NCBI RefSeq assembly: GCF_001653135.1
Contig: NZ_BDDS01000016.1
Span: 18,514 to 82,513, forward strand
DNA length: 64,000 nt
Direction: 5' to 3'
Source: Pseudoalteromonas neustonica
GTDB taxonomy: Bacteria > Pseudomonadota > Gammaproteobacteria > Enterobacterales > Alteromonadaceae
Below, in pieces: positions 18,704 through 26,917 of this stretch. The notes beneath the pieces are model-generated. The model was not told the DNA's origin. It made no database searches and saw nothing but the letters and a program-made list of their open reading frames with translations. Position numbers and translations under genes: made by a program. Every line of letters starts with the position of its first letter. Positions within the stretch are counted from its first letter, which is position 1.

Positions 18704-19312
18704 TTAATTTTCGGTAACTGCCCTGCGACCACTAAACGCATGCATTAATGTCATGCCATCGAGTAAGTCAAGCTCACCACCGACAGGTATACCATGAGCA
18801 ATACGCGAAGCCTCTACTTTATAACGATGACAAAGCTGCGCAATATAATGCGCAGTGGTTTCACCTTCGACCGTTGGATTGGTGGCTAAAATCACTTCGT
18901 TAATACCGCCTTGCTGTAGCTTTTTCTCAAGGGTATCTAAGCCTATTTCGTTAGGACCAATACCATCAATAGGTGATAAATGCCCCATCAAAACAAAGTA
19001 TAAACCTTGATACTGCCCTGTTTGTTCAATAGCCAAGACATCAGTAGGCGATTCAACAACACATAAAACACCACTGTCTTGGCGCTTTATGCTTAAACAA
19101 ATATCACAGTGTGGCTGCTCTGCAAATGTACGACACGATTGACAATGACCAATTGCAGTCATCGCTTTTGTTAATGCATTACCCAGCTGGCTCCCACCTT
19201 TACGGTCGCGCTCAAGTAAATGAAATGCAATACGTTGCGCTGATTTTGGACCAATGCCCGGTAAGCAGCGTAATGCTTCTATTAACTGACTTAAACTCTC
19301 TGAAAGTTGCAT
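18704..19312 (-). CDS. recR: Recombination mediator RecR
   Basis: 202 residues. N-terminal helix-hairpin-helix (LPGIGPKSAQRIAFHLL), a C4 zinc finger (CQSC...CDIC), a Toprim domain (VVESPTDVLAIE) and a Walker-B-like C-terminal segment. Works with RecF/RecO to load RecA onto SSB-coated gaps. Last gene of the dnaX-ybaB-recR cluster, 8 bases after ybaB, an arrangement conserved in gammaproteobacteria. Confidence 0.98.
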   Translation of the reverse strand: MQLSESLSQLIEALRCLPGIGPKSAQRIAFHLLERDRKGGSQLGNALTKAMTAIGHCQSCRTFAEQPHCDICLSIKRQDSGVLCVVESPTDVLAIEQTGQYQGLYFVLMGHLSPIDGIGPNEIGLDTLEKKLQQGGINEVILATNPTVEGETTAHYIAQLCHRYKVEASRIAHGIPVGGELDLLDGMTLMHAFSGRRAVTEN

Positions 19313-19320
19313 ATTTTAAC

Positions 19321-19647
19321 TTAAAACGGCATTTTCATGCCTGGTGGTAATTGCATACCGCCAGTAACTTTGCCCATACGCTCTTGTGTTTCATCAGCTA
19401 CGCGGCGTACTGCGTCATTACATGCTGCTGCAAGTAAGTCTTCAATCATGTCTTTATCATCTTCCATTAAACTTTCATCAAGCTCAACGCGGCGAACATT
19501 ATGATTACCAAGCATCGTTACTTTAACAAGACCTGCACCTGCTTCACCAACAACTTCCATCGTTGCGATTTCGTCTTGGGCTTTTTGCATGCGCTCTTGC
19601 ATTTGTTGCGCTTGCTTCATCATGTTACCCATTCCACCTTTAAACAT
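19321..19647 (-). CDS. ybaB: Nucleoid-associated protein YbaB/EbfC
   Basis: 108 residues, the family length. A Met/Gln-rich N-terminus (MFKGGMGNMMKQAQQMQERM) forms the long helix and VVGEAGAGLVKVTMLGNH is the conserved family core. Binds DNA as a tweezer-shaped dimer and is thought to act in nucleoid organisation. It lies between dnaX and recR in the conserved operon. Confidence 0.97.
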   Translation of the reverse strand: MFKGGMGNMMKQAQQMQERMQKAQDEIATMEVVGEAGAGLVKVTMLGNHNVRRVELDESLMEDDKDMIEDLLAAACNDAVRRVADETQERMGKVTGGMQLPPGMKMPF

Positions 19648-19705
19648 AACTCTCTCTCTTTATATAATCTTTAATTGGCATGAAGATAAGGGCTATTGCA
19701 AAAAA

Positions 19706-22045
19706 TTACAATGCCTGAATACTGTTTTCGTCGATTATTGCAGAAAATACCTGCTGTAATTGCACGATATTTTCATCGCTGTTGATCACATCAATCGCCT
19801 GCTGGTGACGCCCCGCATCTATTTTTTGCTGGATTAAGTAAGGGGAATCAATCACCCCGACTTCAAAGTTAATGCTTAATTCAACATTATGCTCATAAAT
19901 ACTGGCCAGTGCTGCCGTTAATTTTTGTCTCAGCATAGGTGTATCAAGGTGTTTTTGCGATGCGTCAACTTCTAAATGTAATTGTTGCTGCTGTTTTGAA
20001 TAAATTGAGTGCAGTGCAAATTGGCGCATCCGCCCGCCAAGCCCCATTCGCTTAATTAAATAAGCCCATTCATCTTGTTGATGCGCAAAACGGATATCGC
20101 TGATCGGGCTTTGAAAATCATCGGGCACTTGAATGTTTATTTCTGGCTCAGGTGCAGCCACCACTTTTTGTGGATTAATTTGCTCTAGTAACTCTGGCGC
20201 TAAATTTTCAGTAATTGTTTGATGTTTTTCTTTAAAGTCAGGTTTTATAATTTTATTTGGTGCAATGTTTGCCGTGTAGCCGTTAGCCTCAGCTTGGCTA
20301 GTTGTCCCCGCTATTTGGGGTTGGGACTTTTTTACCGGTGTACTGCGCTCAACCGCCGGTATCGTCGTCGTTACCGGCTCTGCTGATACTTTGCCACCAG
20401 AAAGCGTGCCTGCACCCGAAATATTTCTATCACGTAAAATACGTGCGATTGCAGACTGCGCTTGTGCTTCTTTTTGACTAATATCTGTGGTAGCGGAATA
20501 GTCAGAAAGTGAATTATTACTTGGTACAACCGCCGCGTTTCCAATTGGTTCAATGCTATGCTGATGGTCACTAATATTTTGTTTTTGAGCATGGTTAGTA
20601 TCGCCATCAAAGCCTTGATCCACAGCGTTGCTCATCACATCATCATATTGTGATGCTAATTGTTGCTCAAGCTCAGTTTCTGGATCAGCTGCAGCTACAT
20701 GAGCAGGCGCTATATCAACTGGCGCAGTTGGCTCTTGCTCCATCGCCACTGTGTTGTGGGGAACTGCGACCGGTTTTTTCTCTGATGCGGTGGCCGCTGA
20801 TGTAGTAGCTGATGTTCCCGCTGGCAATCTAACTTGATCGTCATTACTCTCTGATGGTGCTTGCTTGTTTTTATTTAGAATGTCTCTGAGCGAGCCTGCT
20901 CGAGAACGTTTTTCATCCGCTGATGGTCCAGCCGATACTGTGTTGGCAACTATTTGGTTATCAATTGGTTGAAATGCTAATAAACGCAGCATAATCATCT
21001 CAAAGCCTAAACGCGGCTCTGGCGCCCATTGGAGATCTTTTTTACCATTGAGCAGTAATTGATAATAAATTTGAATTTGCTGTGAGTCACAACTCAACGC
21101 TACTTCGCTAATAAATTCACGATTATATTCATCTAATTTTGCAGCGTCTGGGACTAATTGTGTCAATTGCGCTAAATGCGTCAGACCAATTAAATCATCT
21201 AAAAGGGCTATATAATTTGGGTTTTGAGTGGCAATCTGCTCTATTTGCGCCATCAATGCTGCGCCATCTTGCGCCAATAATGCCACTAGCAAGTGCTGGC
21301 TATAATGGTTGTCCATCAACCCTAACATTGCTTGTACCGCTTGATGCTTAATATCACCATTGGTTTGGGCAATGGCTTGATCAGTTAAACTCAATGCATC
21401 ACGCATACTGCCATCAGCAGCTTTAGCGATAATTTGCAGTGCTTGGGTTTCAAAACTTAACTGTTCTTCGCCTAATACATATTCAAGTTGCTGGAGTATT
21501 TCGGGTTGCGATAACGCATTAAGATTAAACTGCAAACAGCGAGATAAAATGGTAACCGGTAGTTTTTGTGGATCGGTAGTCGCCAATAAAAACTTAACGT
21601 GTTCAGGTGGCTCTTCCAAGGTTTTTAATAATGCATTAAAACTGTGCTTTGAGAGCATGTGTACTTCATCGATCAGGTACACTTTGTAACGGCCACGCGT
21701 TGGCGCATATTGTACATTATCGAGAATTTCTCGAGTATCTTCCACTTTGGTCCGAGATGCCGCATCTATTTCAAGTAAATCAATATAACGACCCGTTTCA
21801 ATATCGACACAACTACTGCACTTTCCACAAGGCTCAGCCGAAATGCCTTCATCACAATTTAAGCTTTTTGCAAAAATACGTGCGATGGTGGTTTTACCCA
21901 CCCCGCGTGTCCCAGTGAACAAATAAGCGTGATGCAGTCTATTTTGCGTCAAAGCATTTACCAATGCTTGTTTCACATGGGACTGACCGACCAATTCATG
22001 AAAGGTCTGTGGACGCCATTTTCTCGCTAGGACTTGATAACTCAT
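19706..22045 (-). CDS. dnaX: DNA polymerase III subunits gamma and tau
   Basis: 779 residues, longer than E. coli tau (643). The AAA+ clamp-loader domain has Walker A TGTRGVGKTTIAR, a four-Cys zinc module (CDEGISAEPCGKCSSC) and Walker B LIDEVHMLS, followed by domain III. A long Ala/Gln/Thr-rich linker (about 370-630) precedes the tau-specific C-terminus (QDEWAYLIKRMGLGGRMRQ) that binds DnaB and Pol III alpha. The extra length is in the linker. Codons 572-573 form an A AAA AAG slippery heptamer followed by a possible stem, so a shorter gamma form may be made by frameshifting. First gene of the dnaX-ybaB-recR operon. Confidence 0.97.
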   Translation of the reverse strand: MSYQVLARKWRPQTFHELVGQSHVKQALVNALTQNRLHHAYLFTGTRGVGKTTIARIFAKSLNCDEGISAEPCGKCSSCVDIETGRYIDLLEIDAASRTKVEDTREILDNVQYAPTRGRYKVYLIDEVHMLSKHSFNALLKTLEEPPEHVKFLLATTDPQKLPVTILSRCLQFNLNALSQPEILQQLEYVLGEEQLSFETQALQIIAKAADGSMRDALSLTDQAIAQTNGDIKHQAVQAMLGLMDNHYSQHLLVALLAQDGAALMAQIEQIATQNPNYIALLDDLIGLTHLAQLTQLVPDAAKLDEYNREFISEVALSCDSQQIQIYYQLLLNGKKDLQWAPEPRLGFEMIMLRLLAFQPIDNQIVANTVSAGPSADEKRSRAGSLRDILNKNKQAPSESNDDQVRLPAGTSATTSAATASEKKPVAVPHNTVAMEQEPTAPVDIAPAHVAAADPETELEQQLASQYDDVMSNAVDQGFDGDTNHAQKQNISDHQHSIEPIGNAAVVPSNNSLSDYSATTDISQKEAQAQSAIARILRDRNISGAGTLSGGKVSAEPVTTTIPAVERSTPVKKSQPQIAGTTSQAEANGYTANIAPNKIIKPDFKEKHQTITENLAPELLEQINPQKVVAAPEPEINIQVPDDFQSPISDIRFAHQQDEWAYLIKRMGLGGRMRQFALHSIYSKQQQQLHLEVDASQKHLDTPMLRQKLTAALASIYEHNVELSINFEVGVIDSPYLIQQKIDAGRHQQAIDVINSDENIVQLQQVFSAIIDENSIQAL
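20298..20333 (-). promoter_or_regulatory. Candidate programmed -1 frameshift site in dnaX
   Basis: The minus-strand heptamer A AAA AAG occupies 20333-20327 in the zero frame (GTA AAA AAG). Directly downstream, GTCCC can pair with GGGAC, or CCCC with GGGG, around 14 bases or fewer. A -1 slip reaches a TAG after nine codons and would yield a product of about 582 residues. This copies the E. coli dnaX logic, but no upstream Shine-Dalgarno stimulator is obvious. Confidence 0.55.
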
Positions 22046-22048
22046 TAA

Positions 22049-22603
22049 TTACTCGCCTTCGAATTCAACCAATTTTAGGATTTTAATGCCCATTTTTGCA
22101 ATACGTTGCTCGCCACCTAGTTCAGGTAAAGAGACTACAAATGCCGCATCTGTGGCATGGCCACCAAGCTTGTGAACTAACTTAGCCGTTGCTTCAATCG
22201 TACCACCAGTCGCTAATAAGTCATCCACTAATAATACTTTGTCGCCAGGGACAATAGCATCCGTATGTAGCTCTAATACATCTTCACCATACTCTAGTTG
22301 ATAATCTTGCGAGATCACTTCGCGCGGTAGTTTACCTGGTTTACGAACTGGAATGAAAGGGATACCTAGTGCATATGAAAGTGGCGCACCAAAAATAAAG
22401 CCACGTGATTCAGTACCAATGATCTTTGTGAAACCTTGATCTTTATAAGCAGTTATAAATGCATTAATCGTCGCTTGAAACGCGGCAGGGTCAGCCATCA
22501 ACGTAGTTACATCACGGAACATAATGCCCGCTTTTGGGTAATCTGCGATGGTAGTAATGCTGTCTTTAATAATAGATGGAGTTGTCATAATTTTAGCTGT
22601 CAT
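22049..22603 (-). CDS. apt: Adenine phosphoribosyltransferase
   Basis: About 184 residues from ATG 22603 (MTAKIMTTPSII); an ATG at 22588 is also possible, while the more distant start at 22645 overlaps a dispersed repeat and adds a non-conserved tail. The PRPP-binding loop VLLVDDLLATGGT and the N-terminal block ADYPKAGIMFRDVTTL identify Apt. Converts adenine + PRPP to AMP in purine salvage. It sits just 3 bases before dnaX and may be co-transcribed with it. Confidence 0.96.
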   Translation of the reverse strand: MTAKIMTTPSIIKDSITTIADYPKAGIMFRDVTTLMADPAAFQATINAFITAYKDQGFTKIIGTESRGFIFGAPLSYALGIPFIPVRKPGKLPREVISQDYQLEYGEDVLELHTDAIVPGDKVLLVDDLLATGGTIEATAKLVHKLGGHATDAAFVVSLPELGGEQRIAKMGIKILKLVEFEGE

Positions 22604-22631
22604 ACATGTAATATTACAAAGCAGGTAATTA

Positions 22632-22686
22632 TATACCCAAGCCACCCCAAGAAGCGAGTTTCAGTAGGAATAAAACGTGATTTATA
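22632..22686. repeat. Half copy of the TATACCCAAGCCACC repeat at the apt promoter
   Basis: Begins with TATACCCAAGCCACC (22632-22646) and continues through TTTCAGTAGGAATAAAACG. It aligns with the reverse complement of 25427-25483. Only one terminal arm is present, so this copy is truncated, and it overlaps the region where the apt promoter should be. Confidence 0.7.
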
Positions 22687-22814
22687 AAAACCACAGGAGG
22701 CAATTTAGAATATCTGTTAATGTACGAGGCGTGTGGTATAACTAAAGTGTTGGTAAGGAGTTAAAAAGATAAGACTGCACAAAATACAGCCTTAGTATAA
22801 TTTACTAGGGTAAA

Positions 22815-22937
22815 TTAAGACACGGTTGTGATCCAACCTAATATTGCATTTAAACACCCAACTACTGCAAATATAGCTAAAAACGCAATAAAATACATAG
22901 CGTTAAATGGGTCTTTAAAATCTTTATCATCTGACAT
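22815..22937 (-). CDS. Small single-pass membrane protein next to the hvf genes
   Basis: 40 residues from ATG 22937, preceded by AAAGGTAG. A charged N-terminus (MSDDKDFKDPF) is followed by one hydrophobic helix (about 14-36, FIAFLAIFAVVGC). It starts 72 bases after hvfC in the same direction. Related hvf operons often carry a DoxX-type membrane protein here; this protein is far too small to be one. Function unknown. It could be an accessory of the peptide system or simply unrelated. Confidence 0.6.
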   Translation of the reverse strand: MSDDKDFKDPFNAMYFIAFLAIFAVVGCLNAILGWITTVS

Positions 22938-23008
22938 GGGGACTACCTTTATTAAGCGCGACAAATAAAGCGCATATGATAGTCTATGTAAAAAAATCAA
23001 TAAAGCGT

Positions 23009-23767
23009 TTAACCTTGATTTTTTGTCACGATCACACCACGTTCAACCATCGCGGTTAATGTCTGGGTAGCCCCTAGCAATAATTGCTCTTCTGTAAATT
23101 GCGGTGCGTGCTGAGCGACTTGCTCAATAACCGTAGCTAAATAAATTCCTGATGTTGACTCTATTATAGATAAGAGTAATGCTGTCATTGCATTGGTAGC
23201 TATAAACTGCACTTCATCTTCAGTATCACGATATACAACAAAGTAATGCGGCTGTTGCGATGGTTCTGAAGGTTGAAATTCGCTAGTAATGTGTTGCACT
23301 GGGTATTGATAACTTAAATTTCGGGCACAGCTACTAAGGTAAAGCGGTGTGTTACTTAGCTGTGTGGTGATAATTCGTTCCATAATGTCTAGCTGTGTAA
23401 TCGATACATCAAGTTCTATCCATTCATAATGCGCAAGTTCAAGCATAAAAGCGGGATCACTTTCTTGCATTTTATAGTCGCTACTTAAATAATGAATAAA
23501 CTCTCCCGCAATATCCAAAAAATAAGGGGATTGGCAATCGTGCTCAGCAAAAAAACAGCGAACTAGCTGTAACCAGTCATCATCACTGTAGAGTGTTTTC
23601 AGAACTGGGAAACCAGATGAAATAAAGCCATTTATATTATTAAAAAATAAGTCACGATAGATAGCCATTCGGCGATCTTCAATACCTTTAGGCTTTGGGT
23701 GCAATTGTGGTTCACGAATATGCGCCATAAACGCGTGTTGCGTGTCAATAAAGTTCATATCAGGCAC
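23009..23767 (-). CDS. hvfC: HvfC/BufC-type partner protein (DUF2063)
   Basis: 252 residues. The N-terminal FIDTQHAFMAHIREP and RRMAIYRDLFFNNINGFISSGFPVLKTLY blocks are typical of DUF2063, the peptide-binding partner of DUF692 enzymes. In characterised systems this protein delivers the precursor peptide leader to the oxidative enzyme. It overlaps the upstream hvfB by 8 bases. The weaker C-terminal half fits the second domain of HvfC. Named by family and context; no activity is shown. Confidence 0.88.
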   Translation of the reverse strand: MPDMNFIDTQHAFMAHIREPQLHPKPKGIEDRRMAIYRDLFFNNINGFISSGFPVLKTLYSDDDWLQLVRCFFAEHDCQSPYFLDIAGEFIHYLSSDYKMQESDPAFMLELAHYEWIELDVSITQLDIMERIITTQLSNTPLYLSSCARNLSYQYPVQHITSEFQPSEPSQQPHYFVVYRDTEDEVQFIATNAMTALLLSIIESTSGIYLATVIEQVAQHAPQFTEEQLLLGATQTLTAMVERGVIVTKNQG

Positions 23768-24614
23768 TTTCTTTACTCTGAGGTATAGCGTTCTTCGCTT
23801 GTAGACAATGAATTATATCCAGTTCTTTAACTAGATCGGGAATAGCAGGAATATTAAAGTCACGCTCTAATAAGGTAGGAAATACCCCGTGATATTTATA
23901 AGCGTTATCGAGTAGTTGCCATACAGGGTCTATTACATCTGCGCCGTGAGTATCAATAATTAAATCATCGGCTTCATTGTAATGTCCAGCAACATGGCCA
24001 TAAGCAATACGCTCTGACGGTAAGTTTGCTAAGAAATGGTCGCCGTCATAGCCATGATTTATTGAATTTACATAAATGTTATTTACATCGAGTAATAACT
24101 TACAATCAGCTTGTTGTAATATCTCAGTGGTAAATGCAAGCTCGCTCATTTGTTGACCTGGAGCCGCATAATAGGACACATTTTCAATAGCAATTTGCTG
24201 CTCTAAAATATCCTGTACTTGCTTAATACGCGGTACAACATGTTTAATTGCTTCTTCAGTGAATGGGATGGGCATTAGATCATACATATGACCAGTACCA
24301 GAGCAATAACTAAGATGTTCACTAAAGCGCTTTATGTTATGTATTTCAAAAAATACTTTTAACGATTTAATAAACGCAATATCTAACGGTTCAGGCGAGC
24401 CAATCGATAACGATAAACCATGACAGACAAAGTTATTTGTATCAGTAAGTGATTTAAATTGCTTGGCAAATCGCCCTCCGAGTTTTAGCCAATTTTCCGG
24501 AGCCACTTCCATAAAATCAATTTGCTTTGGTACCTGAATGAGTAATTCATCCAACATTTCTCGGCGTAAACCAAGCCCCACCATACCAAATTCATCTTTA
24601 TTAGATATTCCCAT
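23760..24614 (-). CDS. hvfB: HvfB/BufB-type multinuclear iron oxidative enzyme (DUF692)
   Basis: 284 residues, the usual DUF692 length, a TIM-barrel enzyme with several iron atoms. Conserved pieces include GLGLRREM, FMEVAPENW, the His in LSEHLSYCSG, AIENVSYY, LLLDVNNIYVNS and YGHVAGHYN, which provide His/Asp/Glu/Asn ligands. Family members convert cysteines of a precursor peptide to oxazolone/thioamide groups that bind copper. The neighbouring Cys-rich precursor gives the substrate. Translation is coupled to hvfC. Confidence 0.92.
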   Translation of the reverse strand: MGISNKDEFGMVGLGLRREMLDELLIQVPKQIDFMEVAPENWLKLGGRFAKQFKSLTDTNNFVCHGLSLSIGSPEPLDIAFIKSLKVFFEIHNIKRFSEHLSYCSGTGHMYDLMPIPFTEEAIKHVVPRIKQVQDILEQQIAIENVSYYAAPGQQMSELAFTTEILQQADCKLLLDVNNIYVNSINHGYDGDHFLANLPSERIAYGHVAGHYNEADDLIIDTHGADVIDPVWQLLDNAYKYHGVFPTLLERDFNIPAIPDLVKELDIIHCLQAKNAIPQSKESA

Positions 24615-24628
24615 AGATACTCCTTAAT

Positions 24629-24656
24629 TTAAAAAGGCCCGCAAAGGCCTTTTTAA
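24629..24656 (-). terminator. Hairpin between hvfA and hvfB (terminator or attenuator)
   Basis: AAAAAGGCC (24631-24639) pairs with GGCCTTTTT (24646-24654) with T runs on the minus strand. It lies between the precursor gene and the enzyme genes, so read-through would set a high precursor-to-enzyme ratio. Confidence 0.8.
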
Positions 24657-24686
24657 TAGAATTAACTTAATGCTATCACAAAGTGA

Positions 24687-25166
24687 TTAGTGGCTACCGC
24701 CACATTTACCTTCACCACATTTGCCTTCTTTTTTCGCTTTTGTGTCTTTAGCATCGCCGCCACATTTACCTTCGCCGCATTTGCCTTCTTTTTTCGCTTT
24801 TGCGTCTTTAGCATCGCCGCCACATTTACCTTCGCCGCATTTGCCTTCTTTTTTCGCTTTTGCGTCTTTAGCGTCGCCGCCACATTTACCTTCGCCGCAC
24901 TTACCTTCTTTTTTCGCTTTTGCGTCGCCGCCACATTTACCTTCGCCGCACTTGCCTTCTTTTTTCGCTTTGTCATCTTTAGTTTTAGCATCGCCACCGC
25001 ATTTACCTTCGCCACATTTACCCTCTGTAGCATCGACTTGGTAGCCTGTTACCATTTGCTGAAATTCAAATGGGTTTGCATGAACATCAGCAGAAATAAA
25101 ACTTGTGCTGCCTACAACTACCGCGCCTAATGTTAACGCAATTGAATTCTTTTTAATTGTATTCAT
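24687..25166 (-). CDS. hvfA: HvfA-type copper-binding RiPP precursor with 12 EGKCG motifs
   Basis: 159 residues: a signal peptide (about 1-30, ending VHA), a short spacer (NPFEFQQMVTGYQVDAT) and six tandem blocks, each a doublet EGKCGEGKCGG, separated by Lys/Ala/Asp linkers such as DAKDAKAKK. That gives 12 EGKCG motifs and 12 cysteines; the protein ends CGGSH. EGKCG is the motif modified to oxazolone/thioamide groups in Haemophilus HvfA. The product is expected in the periplasm, buffering or carrying copper. The gene is immediately upstream of hvfB and hvfC. The opposite strand is also open across the repeats but encodes an unlikely Phe/Ala/Ser repeat. Confidence 0.9.
   Translation of the reverse strand: MNTIKKNSIALTLGAVVVGSTSFISADVHANPFEFQQMVTGYQVDATEGKCGEGKCGGDAKTKDDKAKKEGKCGEGKCGGDAKAKKEGKCGEGKCGGDAKDAKAKKEGKCGEGKCGGDAKDAKAKKEGKCGEGKCGGDAKDTKAKKEGKCGEGKCGGSH
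24709..25027 (-). repeat. Tandem in-gene repeats of hvfA
   Basis: Near-identical units of roughly 45-60 bases, each encoding one EGKCGEGKCGG doublet plus a Lys-rich linker. Linker lengths vary in multiples of three (6, 9 or 11 residues), which shows expansion and contraction without loss of frame. Confidence 0.9.
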
Positions 25167-25332
25167 TTTATGACTCTCTCTAAAACATAAAGGTTATACT
25201 AAGTAGACCTTGCTAAAAAAATAATATTTCATTCAATCACAACTTTTTATTAATTTTTTACCAGAGCCCTACAAAATACGCACAACAGAAGATAACTATG
25301 AGAGTAAAATAAGGATTTATCAAGGTTATATT

Positions 25333-25483
25333 TATATCCAAGCCACCAGAGAGTTTAAGATCAAGGCGATTTATACTGCGTTATTGATTTTAACAATAGA
25401 GCCAACTATTACTTACAACCAATGCCTTACTGAAATCGCTTTTTACTCCAACTGAAACTGCATCTTGAGGTGGCTTGGGTATA
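25333..25483. repeat. Complete TATACCCAAGCCACC repeat with inverted ends
   Basis: Left end TATATCCAAGCCACC (25333-25347) and right end GGTGGCTTGGGTATA (25469-25483) are inverted repeats with one mismatch. The 151-base unit has no reading frame and lies between the divergent hvfA and dusC genes. The right arm matches the half copy at 22632-22686. Confidence 0.8.
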
Positions 25484-25528
25484 CAGGTAAACTACGCCTC
25501 CTTTTCAGTTGTATAAAGTTCCCCTATC

Positions 25529-26485
25529 ATGAAATTAGTTTTAGCGCCTATGGAAGGGGTTGTCGATTTTAAAATGCGTCAACTGCTCACCGAAATTGGT
25601 GGCTTTGATCTATGCGTAACTGAATTTGTGCGCGTTATTGATGCCTGCCTTCCAGATAAAGTATTTCATCGCTATTGCCCTGAGCTTCATAATAATGGCT
25701 TAACTCGCTCAGGAACACCCGTGCGTATTCAATTACTTGGGCAAGTTGCGCACGCATTAGCTGCAAACGCAGTAAGAGCGATAGAACTTGGTTCACATGG
25801 TGTTGATCTAAACTTCGGTTGCCCTGCTAAAACGGTTAATAAGAGTAAAGGCGGCGCTGTACTGTTAAAAGATCCAGAGCATATGTATGAAATCATCAAA
25901 GCTGTACGTGATGCTGTGCCAAGCGAGCATCAAGTAACAGCTAAAATCAGATTAGGCTTTGATGACGATAGTAACAGTCAAGAAATTGTTGATGCTGTTG
26001 TCAGTGCTGGTGCTAGTAGCATTGCCATTCATGCCCGCACAAAACGTGATGGCTATAACCCACCCGCTTATTGGGAAAAAATTCCTCCATTAATCAAAGG
26101 TAAAGATATTGCTGTTGTAGCAAATGGTGAGATTTGGCAAGTAGAGGATGCCATACTATGCCAAAAGCGAAGTGGTTGTGCCGATTTAATGTTGGGTCGT
26201 GGTGCACTTTCGCACCCTGATTTAGCACGCAAAATTAAAGCTCATTTTAATGGCGAGCAATATGTCAGTCTTCAATGGGAACATGTGCTGTATCATCTAA
26301 TTCATTCTGCTATACACCATGACCCAGCTAAAGATGAAAAGTATTTTGCTTCTCGTACTAAGCAGTGGTTGGGCTATTTAAAACGTCAATATAGCCAAGC
26401 TGATATTTTATTCGATGAGATCAGGCGTCTTAAAACAAAAGAAGACGTTGCCGATGTTTTGAAAAAATACGCTATTGCACCTTAA
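25529..26485 (+). CDS. dusC: tRNA-dihydrouridine(16) synthase DusC
   Basis: 318 residues, close to E. coli DusC (315). The FMN-binding TIM barrel starts VLAPMEGVVDFKMRQLL; the catalytic Cys lies in LNFGCPAKTVN, with FMN/RNA contacts at AIHARTKRDGY and VVANGEIW. The TEFVRV motif near residue 30 and overall match to the DusC branch favour DusC over DusA or DusB. Reduces U16 of tRNA D-loops with NADPH. Single gene with its own terminator. Confidence 0.95.
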   Translation: MKLVLAPMEGVVDFKMRQLLTEIGGFDLCVTEFVRVIDACLPDKVFHRYCPELHNNGLTRSGTPVRIQLLGQVAHALAANAVRAIELGSHGVDLNFGCPAKTVNKSKGGAVLLKDPEHMYEIIKAVRDAVPSEHQVTAKIRLGFDDDSNSQEIVDAVVSAGASSIAIHARTKRDGYNPPAYWEKIPPLIKGKDIAVVANGEIWQVEDAILCQKRSGCADLMLGRGALSHPDLARKIKAHFNGEQYVSLQWEHVLYHLIHSAIHHDPAKDEKYFASRTKQWLGYLKRQYSQADILFDEIRRLKTKEDVADVLKKYAIAP

Positions 26486-26487
26486 TT

Positions 26488-26517
26488 TGACGCACATCAT
26501 AGTGCGCTTTTTTTTAT
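26488..26517 (+). terminator. Terminator of dusC
   Basis: CGCAC (26491-26495) pairs with GTGCG (26502-26506) followed by C and eight T, a few bases after the stop. Confidence 0.85.
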
Positions 26518-26556
26518 TGATGAATACTACAGCATTGCTCAATGGGGAAACTAATA

Positions 26557-26910
26557 ATGATCAATGCTCAAAACCACCTGCTAATACTAAATGGCGAATT
26601 AAAGAAAGTAAGAACGTCTTTACTCTCAGCACTGTCGAACTCAAGTAACCTATTACACCATTCGCTCGTTGAAACATTAAAACAAAATAATCCAGAGCAC
26701 TGGCTAGAATTAACTGATAGGCAGCTTGGGAATGAATATAGATCGCTTATTATTCGTCTAGAACAGCTAGAAGCCGCAGTCTGCCAAGTGGATATTGGGC
26801 AATATGGTTATTGCTGTGACTGTGAAGAAAAAATTGACTCGCAACGTTTAAATGCAGATCCAACAATTCAACGTTGTGCCAGCTGCGAGTCTAAGATAAA
26901 AAGTAATTAG
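26557..26910 (+). CDS. DksA/TraR-type C4 zinc-finger protein
   Basis: About 117 residues from ATG 26557, preceded by GGGGAAACTAATA; an ATG 15 bases earlier is in frame but lacks a ribosome site. A long helical N-terminus is followed by a C4 zinc finger (YCCDCEE...RCASCES) at the C-terminus. Such proteins insert into the RNA polymerase secondary channel with or without ppGpp. The acidic coiled-coil tip of canonical DksA (DxxDxA) is not obvious, so it is a divergent relative and not the housekeeping DksA. Confidence 0.8.
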   Translation: MINAQNHLLILNGELKKVRTSLLSALSNSSNLLHHSLVETLKQNNPEHWLELTDRQLGNEYRSLIIRLEQLEAAVCQVDIGQYGYCCDCEEKIDSQRLNADPTIQRCASCESKIKSN

Positions 26911-26917
26911 TTCACGT

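Noticed and set aside
22604..22645. Longer start for apt (MAWVYNYLL...)
   Set aside because: The extension overlaps a dispersed repeat arm and is not part of the conserved protein.
24709..25027. CRISPR array from the regular repeats
   Set aside because: The repeats are in-frame coding units with near-identical spacers and no cas genes nearby.
24690..25130. Two long plus-strand open frames opposite hvfA, encoding Phe/Ala/Ser repeats
   Set aside because: They arise because the tandem repeat has no stops on either strand. No ribosome site, and the composition is not protein-like. The minus frame has signal peptide and family motifs.
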